A stretch of DNA of 60,000 nt from Tubulanus polymorphus (Eukaryota; Nemertea; Palaeonemertea; Tubulaniformes; Tubulanidae): contig NC_134028.1 of the NCBI RefSeq assembly GCF_964204645.1, forward strand, positions 1,180,001 to 1,240,000, given 5' to 3'. Below are positions 10,199-22,571 of the stretch, piece by piece; positions within the stretch are counted from its first letter, which is position 1; every line of letters begins with the position of its first letter. The translations under genes were made by a program, and so were the position numbers. The notes below the pieces were generated by a model. That model saw only the letters and a program-made list of their open reading frames with translations. It ran no database searches and was not told where the DNA came from.

Positions 10199-10751
10199 AA
10201 CGATGCAACAGATAATAGAATATTTATCGGTAGCAAACGGAGATTTAGTTTTGGTGTCACTGCATCAATTTCAGTTTGTTAAACATAGGAAATGTTATAA
10301 TAAAACTTGTTGCTAATAGTTATACATAATATTCAATAGTTGTAGTCTTCCATTTTATGCTTTAGTTAAAGATTTAAAAGAATATCTAACTCATTGAAAA
10401 ATGAATGTTTCCTTTGTTTCACGCATCAATTCAATACAAGAATGTAATGTTAGATTTTTTCTGTTCTCTTCTGAGTCAAATATTCTTTAAAATCTTTAAC
10501 CAAAGCGTTAAAATACCTTTGATTCAATTTGTTGTTGTTGTTATTTTCTCAAATAATGATAATGATGTAACAGTTGTGGGATAGTGACCTATAGATAAAT
10601 CAAAGATTCCATCACTTATTCAACGTTTATCTACATAAGACTCCACGAGAAAAAGGACAAGCCTATTTACCGGGTGATTATACCGGGAATCTTAGGAGCT
10701 GTTCGCGTTCACGCCATCCACGCAGGAGGCTGTGTCTGTGTGTCTATTTAC
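10199..10751. other. Non-coding stretch
   Basis: No feature supported; AT-rich, with a short GTT run near 10531. Confidence 0.4.
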
Positions 10752-10841
10752 CGAGCAAATCTTTCCAAAATGGATCCGCGATGAAATAAGCAATTACGTC
10801 GGCGTATAACCACGCTGCCGAGTCACTTGGGGGAAATGATA
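10752..10841 (-). CDS. Exon-like segment of unknown gene (90 bp, symmetric phase 1)
   Basis: On the minus strand a good acceptor (gcgatgtttttcag, AG at 10843-10842) is followed by 90 bases open in one frame and a moderate donor, ctcg|gtaaat. The open frame encodes about 29 residues, non-repetitive, including SDSAAWLYADV and ADPFWKDLL, so it does not look like random translation of AT-rich DNA. The surrounding ORF spans 10926-10744. I do not recognise the protein. If spliced directly to the zmiz1 5'-UTR exon at 7432 it would hit a stop within three codons. It would then be a UTR exon, an alternative exon or part of a nested gene. Chance is also possible. Confidence 0.22.
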
Positions 10842-11198
10842 CTGAAAAACATCGCAAATAGTCATTTAATATTCCGACCATGGGAAATACAGCGCACAGA
10901 AACGAATCACCATATAAAAACAACATTCAGTTATTCAAACTCAGGGTGTCATGTTGTTTTCAGACATCGAAACGGAGAAAGGTATAATAATAACAACATC
11001 AGACATCAGGCAGTATGTCTTGTCGCTAATCATTCCTCCCAGACAGAAGCTGCTAAAGTTCAGGTCGAAATTAGCCGAAGCTCTTCTAAATATGGCTGGG
11101 ACGCATTACTAATTAGTTTGTTGCGTTGATCAGTTGTTTTTCAAAGAAAAACTAGTCATTGTCTGTTGTTGTTTTGCTGGTTGCTGGTTTAATTTAGT

Positions 11199-11290
11199 GG
11201 ATTGTTGTTTGGTTTGCTGGTTTTTTTTGGTTGGATTGTTGTTTGGTTTGCTGGTTTTTTTTGGTTGGATTGTTGTTTGGTTGGTTGGTT
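11199..11290. repeat. Tandem repeat, 34-bp T/G-rich unit x about 2.7
   Basis: Two full copies of a unit beginning ggattgttgtttggtttgct and ending in a T8 run, then a partial third copy. A plus-strand ORF over it (11134-11382) is a Trp/Leu/Phe-rich artefact. Confidence 0.85.
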
Positions 11291-14200
11291 ATTTAGTCGT
11301 TTGGTTGGATTGTCGGGTTGATTTTGCTAACACGTTAAATTTTATCAAGACCTTTTTAATGACAATCTTTGTACAAAATTAATCTGACACATTAAAATGT
11401 TCCCGCATCGAAGCATTTTACTTCTTGCGTCCATCAATTAAACAGCGAAACAATCTTATTTCATAGTTAATGATATATATTAACCAGGCGTACTTATTTG
11501 AAATGCCCGTCCGCTCTGAGCAAGCGTGCCACGTCGGACACTAGATAGTCATTACAAGCACCAACTGATTAGTGTCATCATATGTAAATGTCTGTTGTGG
11601 TCATTATGACTGAAATCAAATTAACACACGAGGCCAGCACGCTACCTCTAATACACTAAACTTAAGAGGATCCTAGTTGGCATACTTGTCAATCATTTCG
11701 CTATAATTAAGATGGAGTCACATGATGCAGCAGCAGCACCAGCACCAGCGGCGGCAGCAGCAGCAGCGGAAAGTTTCTCCCAGAAGAGACATCACTGATA
11801 CGTTAATACTTTCCATTAGCGTAACCTATGTTTCTTTATATCAGCCAGCGGTGCTGCCCCCTATAAGAAACGAGTCTTAAGCGCGCTAGTTATTGCATAC
11901 ACTGCCGTCGAAGTAACCGATAGTGCTACCATCTAACTAACACGCCAATAGCAGACATCCAAATTAAAAAGCGCGATAAGACCTACTAGTGATGCATCAC
12001 GATATTTCCACCTGCAAGATAAGCAAGTATCATCGGAATCAAAATTCTAAAGAATGGCAAATATGTGGGTGTTGATATTGATATTAACAACATCATGGTA
12101 TATAGCCTTCCTACTATTGATATACGAGATCATTTTTCAATTTTTAAAGAACTGCATTATTATTTATTTAGAAATGAACTGGCAGATAGGAACGCAGTTT
12201 TGCAACAGAAATTTAAATCGCCATTTTTCCAGTTAAGAAAAGATCATTCTTTGAAAGGTTATCTCCATTAGAAGAGTAGATTTTGTTCTAAAATGCAGAC
12301 ACCTGTCATTTCTACCACCCACACCGGAACATCTACCACCGGGCATTCCATCAAATACTACATGAATGGATGAACAGTGTTATATAAGCTGTTGTAATCA
12401 TGCATATAACTTAATCTCACTGACACTTTTTAGTGACGTCTTTTTAGTGACGTTTAGTAACTGAGAAAACATTTGCAGTTAATCTGCAGAGGTTTACAGT
12501 GATGCTAGCACAGTTCTCTAACAACTGATTTCATTAAACATATTCAGGTAACGTTAGACAATAAACTGAAGAGACGTTTGATCACTTTCTGTCAGGAAAT
12601 TTCAGAAAACGCTAGTTAGCCGATCGCACGGTGGCAAATTGTATGAACTCGAGAATATCAGTTGAGAAATGTATGAACGATATCGTGAACTATCTAAAAC
12701 ATCCAACTGCTTTTTTTGCACGGGTCAAGACTTCCGGCCATTCACAAATTTTCTTCTCTACGTCATCGTATTCGTGGGATAGTTAGAAACTTCGCCAATT
12801 ACTTCACACCTACACATTCGCATCAGTTCACTTCCTTATTAATGAATTATTTGTGGAGTATTTGTTCATCGTATCTCACCGATCACAGTACGTCTATTAT
12901 TAATCACCGATATTCAGTTGGTTCCAGCCGAGACAGACATGAAATGAATCCAGAAGGTCTACTTATTGTATATCCGATACAGCTCGTGTAGCGGGTTATA
13001 CTTATCTAATGTAATCTACACTGTATCTCTACTAACAGTAGATTATGCTGACAGATTCAGTCATGTCTCTATAAGAAACCATTTCGTGATTTCAGAAAAT
13101 CAAGAAAAATAGGTCGCAACAGCGAAGTCTTATACACGTTACAAGTCCGTCACAAGTCTGTTACTGGTGCCCCAATTTAGTGAATGCCTGCCCTAAAGAC
13201 AGGGCTATAGGAGGTTTGTAGGATGCGTGTCTTCAAATATAGACTAAATTGTAATTATTTACTGCATATCCCGGGAGAGGTAATGTAAGTGAAGTCATTG
13301 GATCACCTTCATGATATGACACCATTCACTATTGACTCCTCCTCAACTCATGCAGAGAGACACTGAAAATAGTCTTAGCTTTTTATCAGTGCTAATCAAA
13401 GGTGTGTAAACCTGTGCTAATAACTCACAACCGGCGCAAGTTCAAAAATATAACGTCCTTAACATTTGATGACAAGTTTTTATCCGGTGATGAAATAATG
13501 ATACATCATGGATCTCACAGCGTACACCACACAGTGCCAGGTTGTTCTGTAGTATCATATGACAAGTTCAATGGCTACATATTTCATGACTGCTGCTAAC
13601 ATGCTGGATATTTATGAGTGAGCAATAAATGATCAGATAAAAGCGGATATGGAATAAATCATATGTGATTATAATCGGGACCTCTATAGTTCAACTACTG
13701 AACCAGTTGTTTATCCGTATAGAATCCAATCATCGGTTAAACAACACATGAATTCTGTACTTAGTATTTCATTCATATTTAATGCTATTTGATAATGAAC
13801 TGAAGCTACACTTTCATTACCGAGTTCAAAGGTGTTAGTAACATTCTTCTCCCTCATTATCACTGACTGTCAACAGTCGCTAGTTGATATCAGGTAAGTG
13901 GCTAGTTGCCTACAAGACAAAGCTTGAATTGACAACCAGTACAAGTAGTATTGCCTATCTAACAGCTATTAAGCCTTCATTGAAGACCCCTTTTAGACTA
14001 TGCCTGGGTACCATTTTCAACAAGGCTCTGCATTGACCACCTATGATGTAGACATATCGATCAATAGAAGGCTTTGAGGTTTAAAGATGTAATATTACAC
14101 CTTTCAACAGTTCCTTCAACAACTTTAACACTAATAAACAGTCATCATATTGTCATCATTAACTATTGAACCAGTCATTATCGAGTTAGTTTTCATCAAA

Positions 14201-14715
14201 GAATGATTCATAATCTGAATATTTCAAAGGTCTAAATGTGATAACTCCATATGAACGCAATAGGTTCTTCCATAACGCGGTCTCTTGTTGTGGCTATTAT
14301 GCTGAAACTTTCCTACTTTGCCAATTTGCTGCAATAACTATAAATCAATCAGTTTAGCTTCGTTCGTTTTTCACTTTGTTTTACGGCGACGACGCAGATA
14401 GATTTCTGCAGATATTGCGCACTTGTCAACATGAGGGATCAGGGCAACTTGTGACGCTTAATGACATGATAATTGAAATCTGAATGGTAAGATTAAGCTT
14501 CTCTTTCCCATACGAGCCAAACAAAGTAGATTTTGTCTCGTGGTCATAAGGTGAAGTCGTGTCCGCAGCTTTATGCATCCTTCTCGATAACCGGCCGCTG
14601 CAACCAAATACTCACCATCATCGCCAATGACAACGATGATGCAGTATAGAATCAATCGATTAATCACTAGCATCGCAGGACAACAATCCAGCGATAAAAA
14701 TAGGACATTTCCGTC
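11291..14715. other. Non-coding stretch
   Basis: Contains an imperfect CAG/CAC run (11727-11768). ORFs at 12054-12236, 12065-12271, 12716-12991 and 13402-13599 have no recognisable domain or splice support. A plus-strand donor-like cag|gtaagt at about 13891 and a minus-strand donor-like atg|gtgagt at about 14617 stand alone. Confidence 0.4.
11727..11768. repeat. Imperfect CAG/CAC trinucleotide run
   Basis: cagcagcagcaccagcac followed by cggcgg and further cag units. Confidence 0.8.
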
Positions 14716-15006
14716 AGTGAGGATAGATTGAGGGGAGATAGTGAGGGATAGATTGAGGGGAGGAAGGAGAGATAGTGAGGGATAGATTGAGGGGAGGAAG
14801 GAGGAAATATGAGGGTAGATAGTGAGGGATAGATTGAGGGAAGGAAGGAGAGATGAGGGGAGATAGTGAGGGATAGATTGAGGGGAGGAAGGAGGAGATA
14901 GTGAGGGATAGATTGAGGGGAGGAAGGAGAGATGAGGGGAGATAATGAGGGATAGATTGAGGAGAGATGAGGGGAGATAGTGAGGTATAGATTGAGGGAA
15001 TGAGGG
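14716..15006. repeat. Purine-rich minisatellite, irregular unit of about 26-45 bp
   Basis: Eight or nine copies of gagggatagattgagggga, separated by variable ggaaggaga or gatgagggga segments. The plus strand is almost all purine plus T, so the zmiz1-strand copy is pyrimidine-rich. Two minus-strand ORFs through it (Ser/Pro/Leu/Tyr-rich) are artefacts. Confidence 0.88.
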
Positions 15007-15105
15007 AACAGTGTTAGCGACAGGGAGATACTGACGGATGGATAGAAGGGAATTGGTGTAATAACCATCGATGAAACAATCAAGAATCCGTATTATGACA
15101 ATATA

Positions 15106-15277
15106 GAAAATCCCAACACTCAAGAAAAGGCTTTCCTCTAGTTAATGATTTATATTCGTTTTCACGTTTATCCTAATAGTAATCTTTGACAGTATTCCTG
15201 AAGATGACTATTAGGATAAGTGTGAAACATCATACAAACTACTAGCTCAAGGAAACATCTCAGACTGTGGGATTTTC
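15106..15277. mobile_element. Fold-back element, family B (complete copy)
   Basis: The left end gaaaatccca pairs with the right end tgggattttc. The inner arms ttatcctaatagt and actattaggataa pair perfectly. The right arm carries the family hallmarks attcctgaagatgac and ctcaaggaaacat. Non-coding. Compare 45430-45700, 54575-54768 and the partial copy at 24040-24105. Confidence 0.65.
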
Positions 15278-17378
15278 TTTATTTAATTGGTGTAATGTTG
15301 GTCTAGGATTGTCTGGTGAAGTATATATATCTCAACAGCAAGTACTGTCTAACTCAGTAATTCAGTAAATACTTCTACTGTCGGTTCTCTTCAATATTAA
15401 CACATATAACCTATCATTAAACCGCTGCAACAATGTTATACACCATTTAAACTGCTCACTGTATATACTAAAACCATACATCGATTGATCAATGAATTTC
15501 TGTGGTTAACTAATTTTAGCTTTTTTCCGCTATATCGGAATACATCGGTCAAAACTTGTGCTTCAAGTCTTTATAAAACCTACATCGAGGTCTTACTTCC
15601 AGTAGGGTAAAAATTCATGAATATCAAACTCCAATTTGCTTAACTCCAGTTATGTCGGGGGAGTGTTTAATAAGATTGTTTTCACCTCTTGAGAGAGAGT
15701 TGGATAGAACTAATAATAGAATAGATTATATACATAATATTGCTCAATGATTCTGCTTCGGTTCTGAAACCACACAATATCTGTCTCTATTCATTGATAC
15801 ATACACATACAGCATAATGTCCTGCGGTTAGAGCTAATCATAAATCAGTCTCGAGAATTGATCACCAGGAAACGCGATTGATTTATCATCGCACAATGAA
15901 GCATATTTCACAAAAAAAAAAGAATTGAACCGGTTACGTGATCACGATCCGATACATTGATCGTATAGTATATAAAACACGATTATACACATTCTATTAT
16001 AATTTACATGAGAGAATGACACTAAAGAGATGACGATCCACGGACAGTCGGTCAAAATCAAAATTGGATTTACCCGCCATAAAAAGTTTATCATCGATAT
16101 AAAACTAATGATATCAGTCCGTAAATAAGGAAGTTGATGAAATCAGTCTTTTGAGCAAAAAGAAAATGTTTTCATCGATGTCAACATCACTGAAAAGAGC
16201 CATAATGTCGTCCCCTAGATGGCGTGGTAATCGAGCCAAAAAACCTCATAAACTATCATATAAACCTTATCAATAAAATTCTCAAAGTTGCACCGATGAA
16301 AATATCACTGAAATTCTTCTGAACTGATTGTATTTCGCTCCTCGACAAACTGATTGATCTTAAGCTCGTTTACACGATACAGTAAAAAAAACAGTCAGCA
16401 CTTAACTCTAACCTCACACAAAAATAATGAAAATGTCAATGTTACTGTTACTGTTGTTGATATTTACAAGTACACTCAACGCAGCATGCACATCGCAGAA
16501 CAGTTAAACTATTGAACGTGAGAAGCTGAAAAATGCATACCTGACTCAGAACATGTAGCAACGACTCCATCACAGCCACCCTCGAGAGAATTACTTCTTT
16601 TTTAATAACGGACTATGAAACAATTTTCACGCAGACACTGACCGAGAATGATGACAGTTAGATATATGTTCACATGTATCCAGTATTGTTGAACTAGCTG
16701 TATCACAGCGATGACAACACATATATACACACATATATATATATATATATATACACTTACAGGAGAAAGAGAGAGCGGAGAGAGCAGAAAGAGCGGAGAG
16801 ATGGTGATTTCTGGTAACAATCAGATCAGTTGAGTGTTAAATACCGATACAGTTGATTTCACCTAATATTTCTAACCCGATGCTTCATGCGTTCGTCTGA
16901 TCACGTGTACAGTGTATATATCTCTCACATTACTCTTCACTTCATTAATTATAAACCGAATGAATCGGTTAATTAGTGAATTAACGAGATAGTGTAAGTC
17001 GCTCTCACACTCAAAATACTAATTCCTCACAAAGGAGTGAAAATACACTCATCTAAGAAAGCAGCCTCAAGAGGTTATTGAAATGTTCAACAGTCTGGAC
17101 TAATATCCGAGACCAGACATAAATCCTTAAAAGTATAGAAATGTGCTAAGACTGGTTTTATCTGGTCTATATAACGGGTGCCTGTGTGTGATATATTGTG
17201 GAAACTATCGGAAGATAATTCTTCGTTTTACCTTTAAACTCCTAATGGAAGTCACTATTCCTTCCTATGATTACACTGTTTGTAATTATACAGTTGCTAA
17301 GTGACATCGTTCTTCACCTAACAGTCTCTCACCATGTCATATAGTATTAACTGATGTTTATCTAGATTAATTCCAAGA
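15278..17378. other. Non-coding stretch
   Basis: AT-rich, no supported exon. Holds a TA/CA microsatellite (16718-16756) and GA run (16763-16801). Confidence 0.45.
16718..16801. repeat. CA/TA microsatellite followed by GA run
   Basis: cacatatatacacac and about ten TA units, then gagagagcggagagagcag-type purines. The minus-strand ORF over it (16820-16602) is an artefact. Confidence 0.8.
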
Positions 17379-18002
17379 GACTCGCTGATCTAGACTAACT
17401 GATCTGGACTCGCTGATCTGGACTCGCTGATCTAGACTCGCTGATCTAGACTCGCTGATCTGGACTCGCTGATCTAGACTCGCTGATCTAGACTCGCTGA
17501 TCTAGACTCGCTGATCTAGACTTACTGATCTAGACTTACTGATCTAGACTCGCTGATCTAGACTCGCTGATCTAGACTTACTGATCTAGACTTACTGATC
17601 TAGACTTACTGATCTGGACTCACTGATCTAGACTAACTGATCTAGACTTACTGATCTAGACTTGCTGATCTAGACTTACTGATCTAGACTTACTGATCTA
17701 GACTTACTGATCTAGACTCGCTGATCTAGACTTACTGATGTAGACTTACTGATCTAGACTTACTGATGTAGACTTACTGATCTGGACTTACTGATCTGGA
17801 CTTGCTGATCTGGACTTGCTGATCTAGACTTGCTGATCTAGACTTACTGATGTAGACTTACTGATCTGGACTTACTGATCTAGACTCGCTGATCTGGACT
17901 TACTGATCTAGACTCGCTGATCTGGACTTACTGATCTGGACTCGCTGATCTGGACTCGCTGATCTGGACTTGCTGATCTAGACTCACTGATCTAGACTTA
18001 CT
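17379..18002. repeat. Minisatellite, 14-bp unit x about 44
   Basis: Units of the type gactcgctgatcta, with gactta, gactaa and gacttg variants and gatctgg or gatgtag substitutions. Nearly every unit carries GATC, and many unit junctions create TCTAGA. This is the shortest-unit minisatellite of the window. Stop codons in the plus frames explain why no ORF spans it. Confidence 0.96.
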
Positions 18003-18588
18003 AAGCCACAGATGGACAAAAATATGAGAGCTAAGAATCTGATACGATCTAAAGCCTCAACTATGCAGCCAGTTTCTCGTAGTGATTGAAAGAACATGTC
18101 TGATAGTATCAAAAGATCTTTTTTTCAGTAACTAAGTGAAATGTGCTGATGCTATGATTATCATTACAGTGTATTAGATAATCTCACATTCACACATTCT
18201 TACAATTCAGGTGCAACCACAACATACAGTAAGGATTTACCCCCTTCCCCTGTAGCGAGACTAATTCCTCAGTTCTTCTCATCGGCTATTTCTAACTTTC
18301 TATCACTGCTAAGTGCTTTATATATAGTTACTCAAACAGCAACCGATAGTATTGTATAGTTAGCCGGCAACATTTTCATTCCGTAGCTTAATTTGTTTCT
18401 AAGTAAAAATGTCACGGCGCACAGGTGCAACAGAGAAAACATTACTTCAATTGCTTTAGTATTAAGCATCATTTACTCTAAGACAGAGTGAAGCGATAGG
18501 TATAAAAAACTATTTTTTCTATTCAAAAAAGATTAAAACGCCAGCCATGAGTGAAACATGCGCGGTATTTAAAACTGTGCATAATACT
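18003..18588. other. Non-coding stretch
   Basis: No feature seen apart from short homopolymers. Confidence 0.4.
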
Positions 18589-18701
18589 GGGGCCGGTTTT
18601 AAAGACTGGTATTACCTTAAACCCGGGGGCTAACTTAATTCATTTTCAATTGAGTTCTAGCCCCCGGGTTAAAGGTAATACCGGTCTATAAAACCGGGCC
18701 C
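18589..18701. mobile_element. Short fold-back element, family A type
   Basis: The left arm ggccggttttaaagactggt and the right arm accggtctataaaaccgggc are near-complementary. The inner arms include acccgggggctaact against the matching agcccccgggtt. About 112 bp, mostly stem. The outer bases ggggcc resemble the element at 1450-1606. Confidence 0.6.
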
Positions 18702-21126
18702 TGGGTTTTATAGTGGCAAAGACTGTTACTGATCAGTGTGAATAAAATCATTTCTAGAGACTCAATGTTCAACTGTGGCAATCGAGGATTCTGCTTGTGG
18801 CAATTGAGGATCCATCAGGTGTCGCCGGTGTGTATTTAGGACACTGATGCCTGGCTTTCTGCTCATAGTCAATCAAAATCTATCCACAATTTCTTTAATA
18901 TCGATCTAGATTAAAATATACTTTAGTATAATGAAACTAGAGTTAATCAAGAGATGTGATTTGCCTAATTTCTGATGCAGGTGACTCAAATATAGATGAA
19001 TGTTCATTTTGGATAGGGATAGCTGGTGCAGCAATGTTTAAATGCAACATATGACCAAACCCTTATTCCAATATCTAGTTTCAAATACTGATACTCTAGC
19101 AGCTATTGGCAAAACGTCCTGTTCCCTAAACGTCTATCAATTATTCATTTTGCCATAAATTTCGAAATGTATAACATCATCCTCAATAGATTTCATTTTG
19201 AAATTCTGCTTATCGAAACTTTGAGGGCAAGTGAAAATAAACCTCTATTCCTCAATATAATGGTAGAAGTCAACGAACTGAATTAAACGGTTAATGGAAA
19301 CTAGTGCTTGGAGATGTAACCACCTATTACTCGATGATAATTAATATATTACACCCGGGCTCGGATAAAGATAATATTACTGGTATTTGAAGACGATTGT
19401 CTCAACGACTGATGTTACTGACAGCTTATCAATCATAGATGGTCTCTCTCTCTCTATAGAAAACCTGACTAACGTTCTAATCATTATTGAAAATATAAAT
19501 CGCCTACCGGGGGCCGACTCTCTCAATTAGTATTTCAACAAAATTTTCATATTCTATTTTCAAACTTTAAGGCAAAGTACATTATTAGAATTAGATAGTT
19601 CGTACCATTGCTAAAACTAGTAATAGTTTGATCGTGTATCAACGTGCAAATCTATTTAGACGAATACGACTGAAAGAGCAGCGATCAATCGTAAAAAATA
19701 CCCCAACTCTCAATCGGTGGCAAAGTCACAGCTCCGCGATCAATAACGCGGATACACACACATCCTTCTTATTACATTACTCACGTCTTATAGCCGGATA
19801 TTTGACCGGGATCCGATACCGATACACGGATGACACCCACCAATACCCTCTCTACCGCTCTCACTTCGACATATCCATTATCTCGAAAATATACTATCAA
19901 CAAAATTTTAGAGACACATTCATCGCCAGGTCTTGTATTTGAATGGTTGACAACTGTCGTTTGGTATCGCGTTGGTTGAGTTTGCGTAGACAGCTGGTCT
20001 AAATGATCAATTCCATTAATATATCCTATAGTTATTAAATCGAGTTTTTCCTATATGCTTAATACTTTCAATGTCTAGTGTACATAACAAATAGCTACAC
20101 TTTATTTAGATTTCGTATGAATTTCCATCGCAAATAGCTTCATTTACACTCATCAAATCGGCTCTAGTCATAACGACAATGTTATCAATTTTTTTTTAAA
20201 TTGTTGCATAATCATCGTCTTTCCACGCAGAGCAGATTTTCAATCTACCGAAATTTTTTTGCCTTCGAACAATTTGCGAAATAAAGCTCAAATCCAATTA
20301 CGTATTTTAATTAAGATATTAAAAAACGCAGTGAGTTAGTTTTTTCTATCAATAAACAAGCTACGAAATGTCTACAAGAGTTTTAGTTAGATCTCGTACT
20401 TTATGAGGCATGCCAAGTATGTATAGAACCTAATTTGTACCTAGTAGGTGAATAAGAACGTCATCGAATACATGTATGTAAAGGTTAAATCGAATGCTAT
20501 CTATTTAATTCACCATTGACGACAAGTGATTTGAACAAATCAACTTAAATCGTGTTAATGGCTGCCAGTCGGTGTGGTGATGTTCAAATCAAACTCACTT
20601 CGGCAGTATTGATAGAATATAGATTGAACCCGCTGCTACCCGAGACCTAACATAACCTTACACAGTCGTATTGGAAGGAATCATACTCAGGTCAAGTGCG
20701 TGTTAGCATTGAAGACTTCAAACGTTCTACCAGTTCTCATCTTTTCAATTTCCTACTTCGTCGTCGAGTTTCTACTGTTCCCTCTTCTCGCCGTACTTCA
20801 AAAGCAACAGGTCATAAGAAAAACTGATTGAAGATTTACACACAAGGTCACCTTCCAAAAAAGTAACTCCTGTAGATGACTTCTGCGAGATTCTCTCTTC
20901 CGCCCTGATGCTAAAGGGTCCTTCAAAATAACGAGATCTATCGGCTTCTATTTCTCATTCTATCTGTTGTTTTGTCTCAGCGCTGCAACTCTTAGAAAGA
21001 CAGATAAATACATAGACTACCGCATTATCAACTTTCAACCTCAGCTTGACAGATATAATCTTCACTTGAAATGAAACTTATCGTAGTCTATGAATTGTAC
21101 GTAAAATCTCATTGAACACCTTGTAA
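18702..21126. other. Non-coding stretch
   Basis: A segment at 18786-18834 resembles 33558-33606 (shared ctt.tggcaa and aggtgtcgc), a probable old dispersed repeat. The 104-codon plus-strand ORF at 19628-19942 has no recognisable domain. Nothing else supported. Confidence 0.4.
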
Positions 21127-21530
21127 TCGCTACCAGAAATTACCATTTCTTCAGAAATGTATAAATTGTGCCTCTTCATTCGTGGCATCGCGCTGGAAGA
21201 TGGCATTGTGCTACTGTTACTGAAGATCATCTTATAGAAATCTCACAATGTGAAGATTTAAAAACTAAAATCTATTTAGCCGAAAATTCGGAAGGATTTC
21301 TACTTTACATCTTAAAGAGATTTTTCAATTAGATTTTGAATCTTAGAAGATGGGAAGAAATCCTTCCGAAATGTCGGCTAAATAGATTTTAGTTGTTGAA
21401 CCTTCACATTGTAGGATTTTTATATGATGATCTTCAGTAACAGTAGCACAATGCCATCTTCCAGCGCGATGCCATGAATGAAGAGGCACAATTCATACAT
21501 TTCTGAAGAAATTGTAATTTCTGGTAGCAA
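21127..21530. mobile_element. Long near-perfect inverted repeat (about 190-bp arms)
   Basis: The left arm starts gctaccagaaattaccattt (21129) and pairs with the right arm ending aattgtaatttctggtagc (21528). Pairing continues through cctcttcatt, catcgcgctggaagatggca, gctactgttactgaagatc, tcacaatgtgaag, aaaatctatttagccg and ggaaggatttct. The loop is roughly 50 bases near 21330 and is itself partly self-complementary (catctt and aagatg). Arm mismatches are few. Non-coding; a MITE-like hairpin or a recently formed inverted duplication. Confidence 0.85.
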
Positions 21531-22571
21531 TAAAAGTGTCGTGATCAACGCCTACAAAAATCCAGCTTCGACAACAAAATACCAATAGCTGTTTGAAGCA
21601 GACATATCAATTATGACTATTCAAACATATGTTTCCAACCAGTAAATACAGGGAGCAGATCTGAGCTGTAAAAACCAATAAAATCAACGTGTCTAATGAA
21701 TGATCCAGACAGCATTATATCAATAATGTTGATTGTCGTATCATTAACCACTTAAATACAACCGCAATAATGAATTCTTCACACCGTGAAACCATTGTTT
21801 TACTGATGGATTTCAGTCACAGGCTGCGAAACCCTTATCATCAAATAATTACGAAGTCAAGAGAACCGTCAAAAGATTACAATCAATGTCAATGAGGTAA
21901 ATATCAAGTGAATTTCTAGATTCAACTAATTCATCCACTCATCCTGACACCCACTCATCCTGACCTACTCTGTGACTCCTGACTCAGTGAGATATACTTA
22001 CTAAACATATGAAAATACTTACACTCACTGATGACAATGATACTGATGATGACACAAAGAGCAAAGATGACAATGATGATGATTCTGTAGCAGGTGTTAA
22101 CCGTTCACCGGGCAATAGGCTCTCTAATGGCATCTACCGACGACCACGCGATCACCGAGTTGGAAAAGCTAACAATCGTTTCCAGGGAAATCCTTTCGTC
22201 AATACATAATCACACTCACCGCTGTCATTACATAAAACCATTTACACACAGTCAGTTGTGTAACGGTGCGACGCAATGCGACGGGTACCACGGTGATATC
22301 GCTCAATGTCGTCGACGTCGTCGTCGTTTTTCAAGCCTTTCATCATCGCCAGTGAAGCCGGTAACAATCCATTTAGTAATATATCGAATCGGTCTGCGTC
22401 GTCGCGAGTTAAATACCGAGCACCACGATCAGATCGAGAGAGAGAGAGAGAATCTGGTGAAAGAAATGAATACTCACAAACCGCGTCATGCTGTGATAAC
22501 ACCGTCGTTGCCACTGTATATTTACCGGTGTCAATTTTTCGTTATTATCAGGAGTTCGTGAATAATGATCG
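21531..22571. other. Non-coding stretch with a CpG-richer end
   Basis: 22240-22520 is richer in CpG than its surroundings and has long ORFs on both strands (plus 22094-22561 and 22306 onward, minus 22514-22242). None shows a known domain. A minus-strand donor-like gcg|gtgagt lies at about 22222-22217, so an untranslated exon is conceivable. A GA run lies at 22436-22452. Confidence 0.35.

Noticed and set aside
13402-13599. 65-codon ORF with a fairly complex C-terminal peptide (HHGSHSVHHTVPGC)
   Set aside because: Non-ATG start, an in-frame stop three codons upstream and no acceptor between them.
19628-19942. 104-codon plus-strand ORF
   Set aside because: No domain recognised and no splice or promoter context; length is within chance for this much sequence.
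22094-22561. 155-codon plus-strand ORF and a 90-codon minus-strand ORF
   Set aside because: No recognisable motif, trinucleotide and GA runs inflate the length, and no consistent splice context was found.
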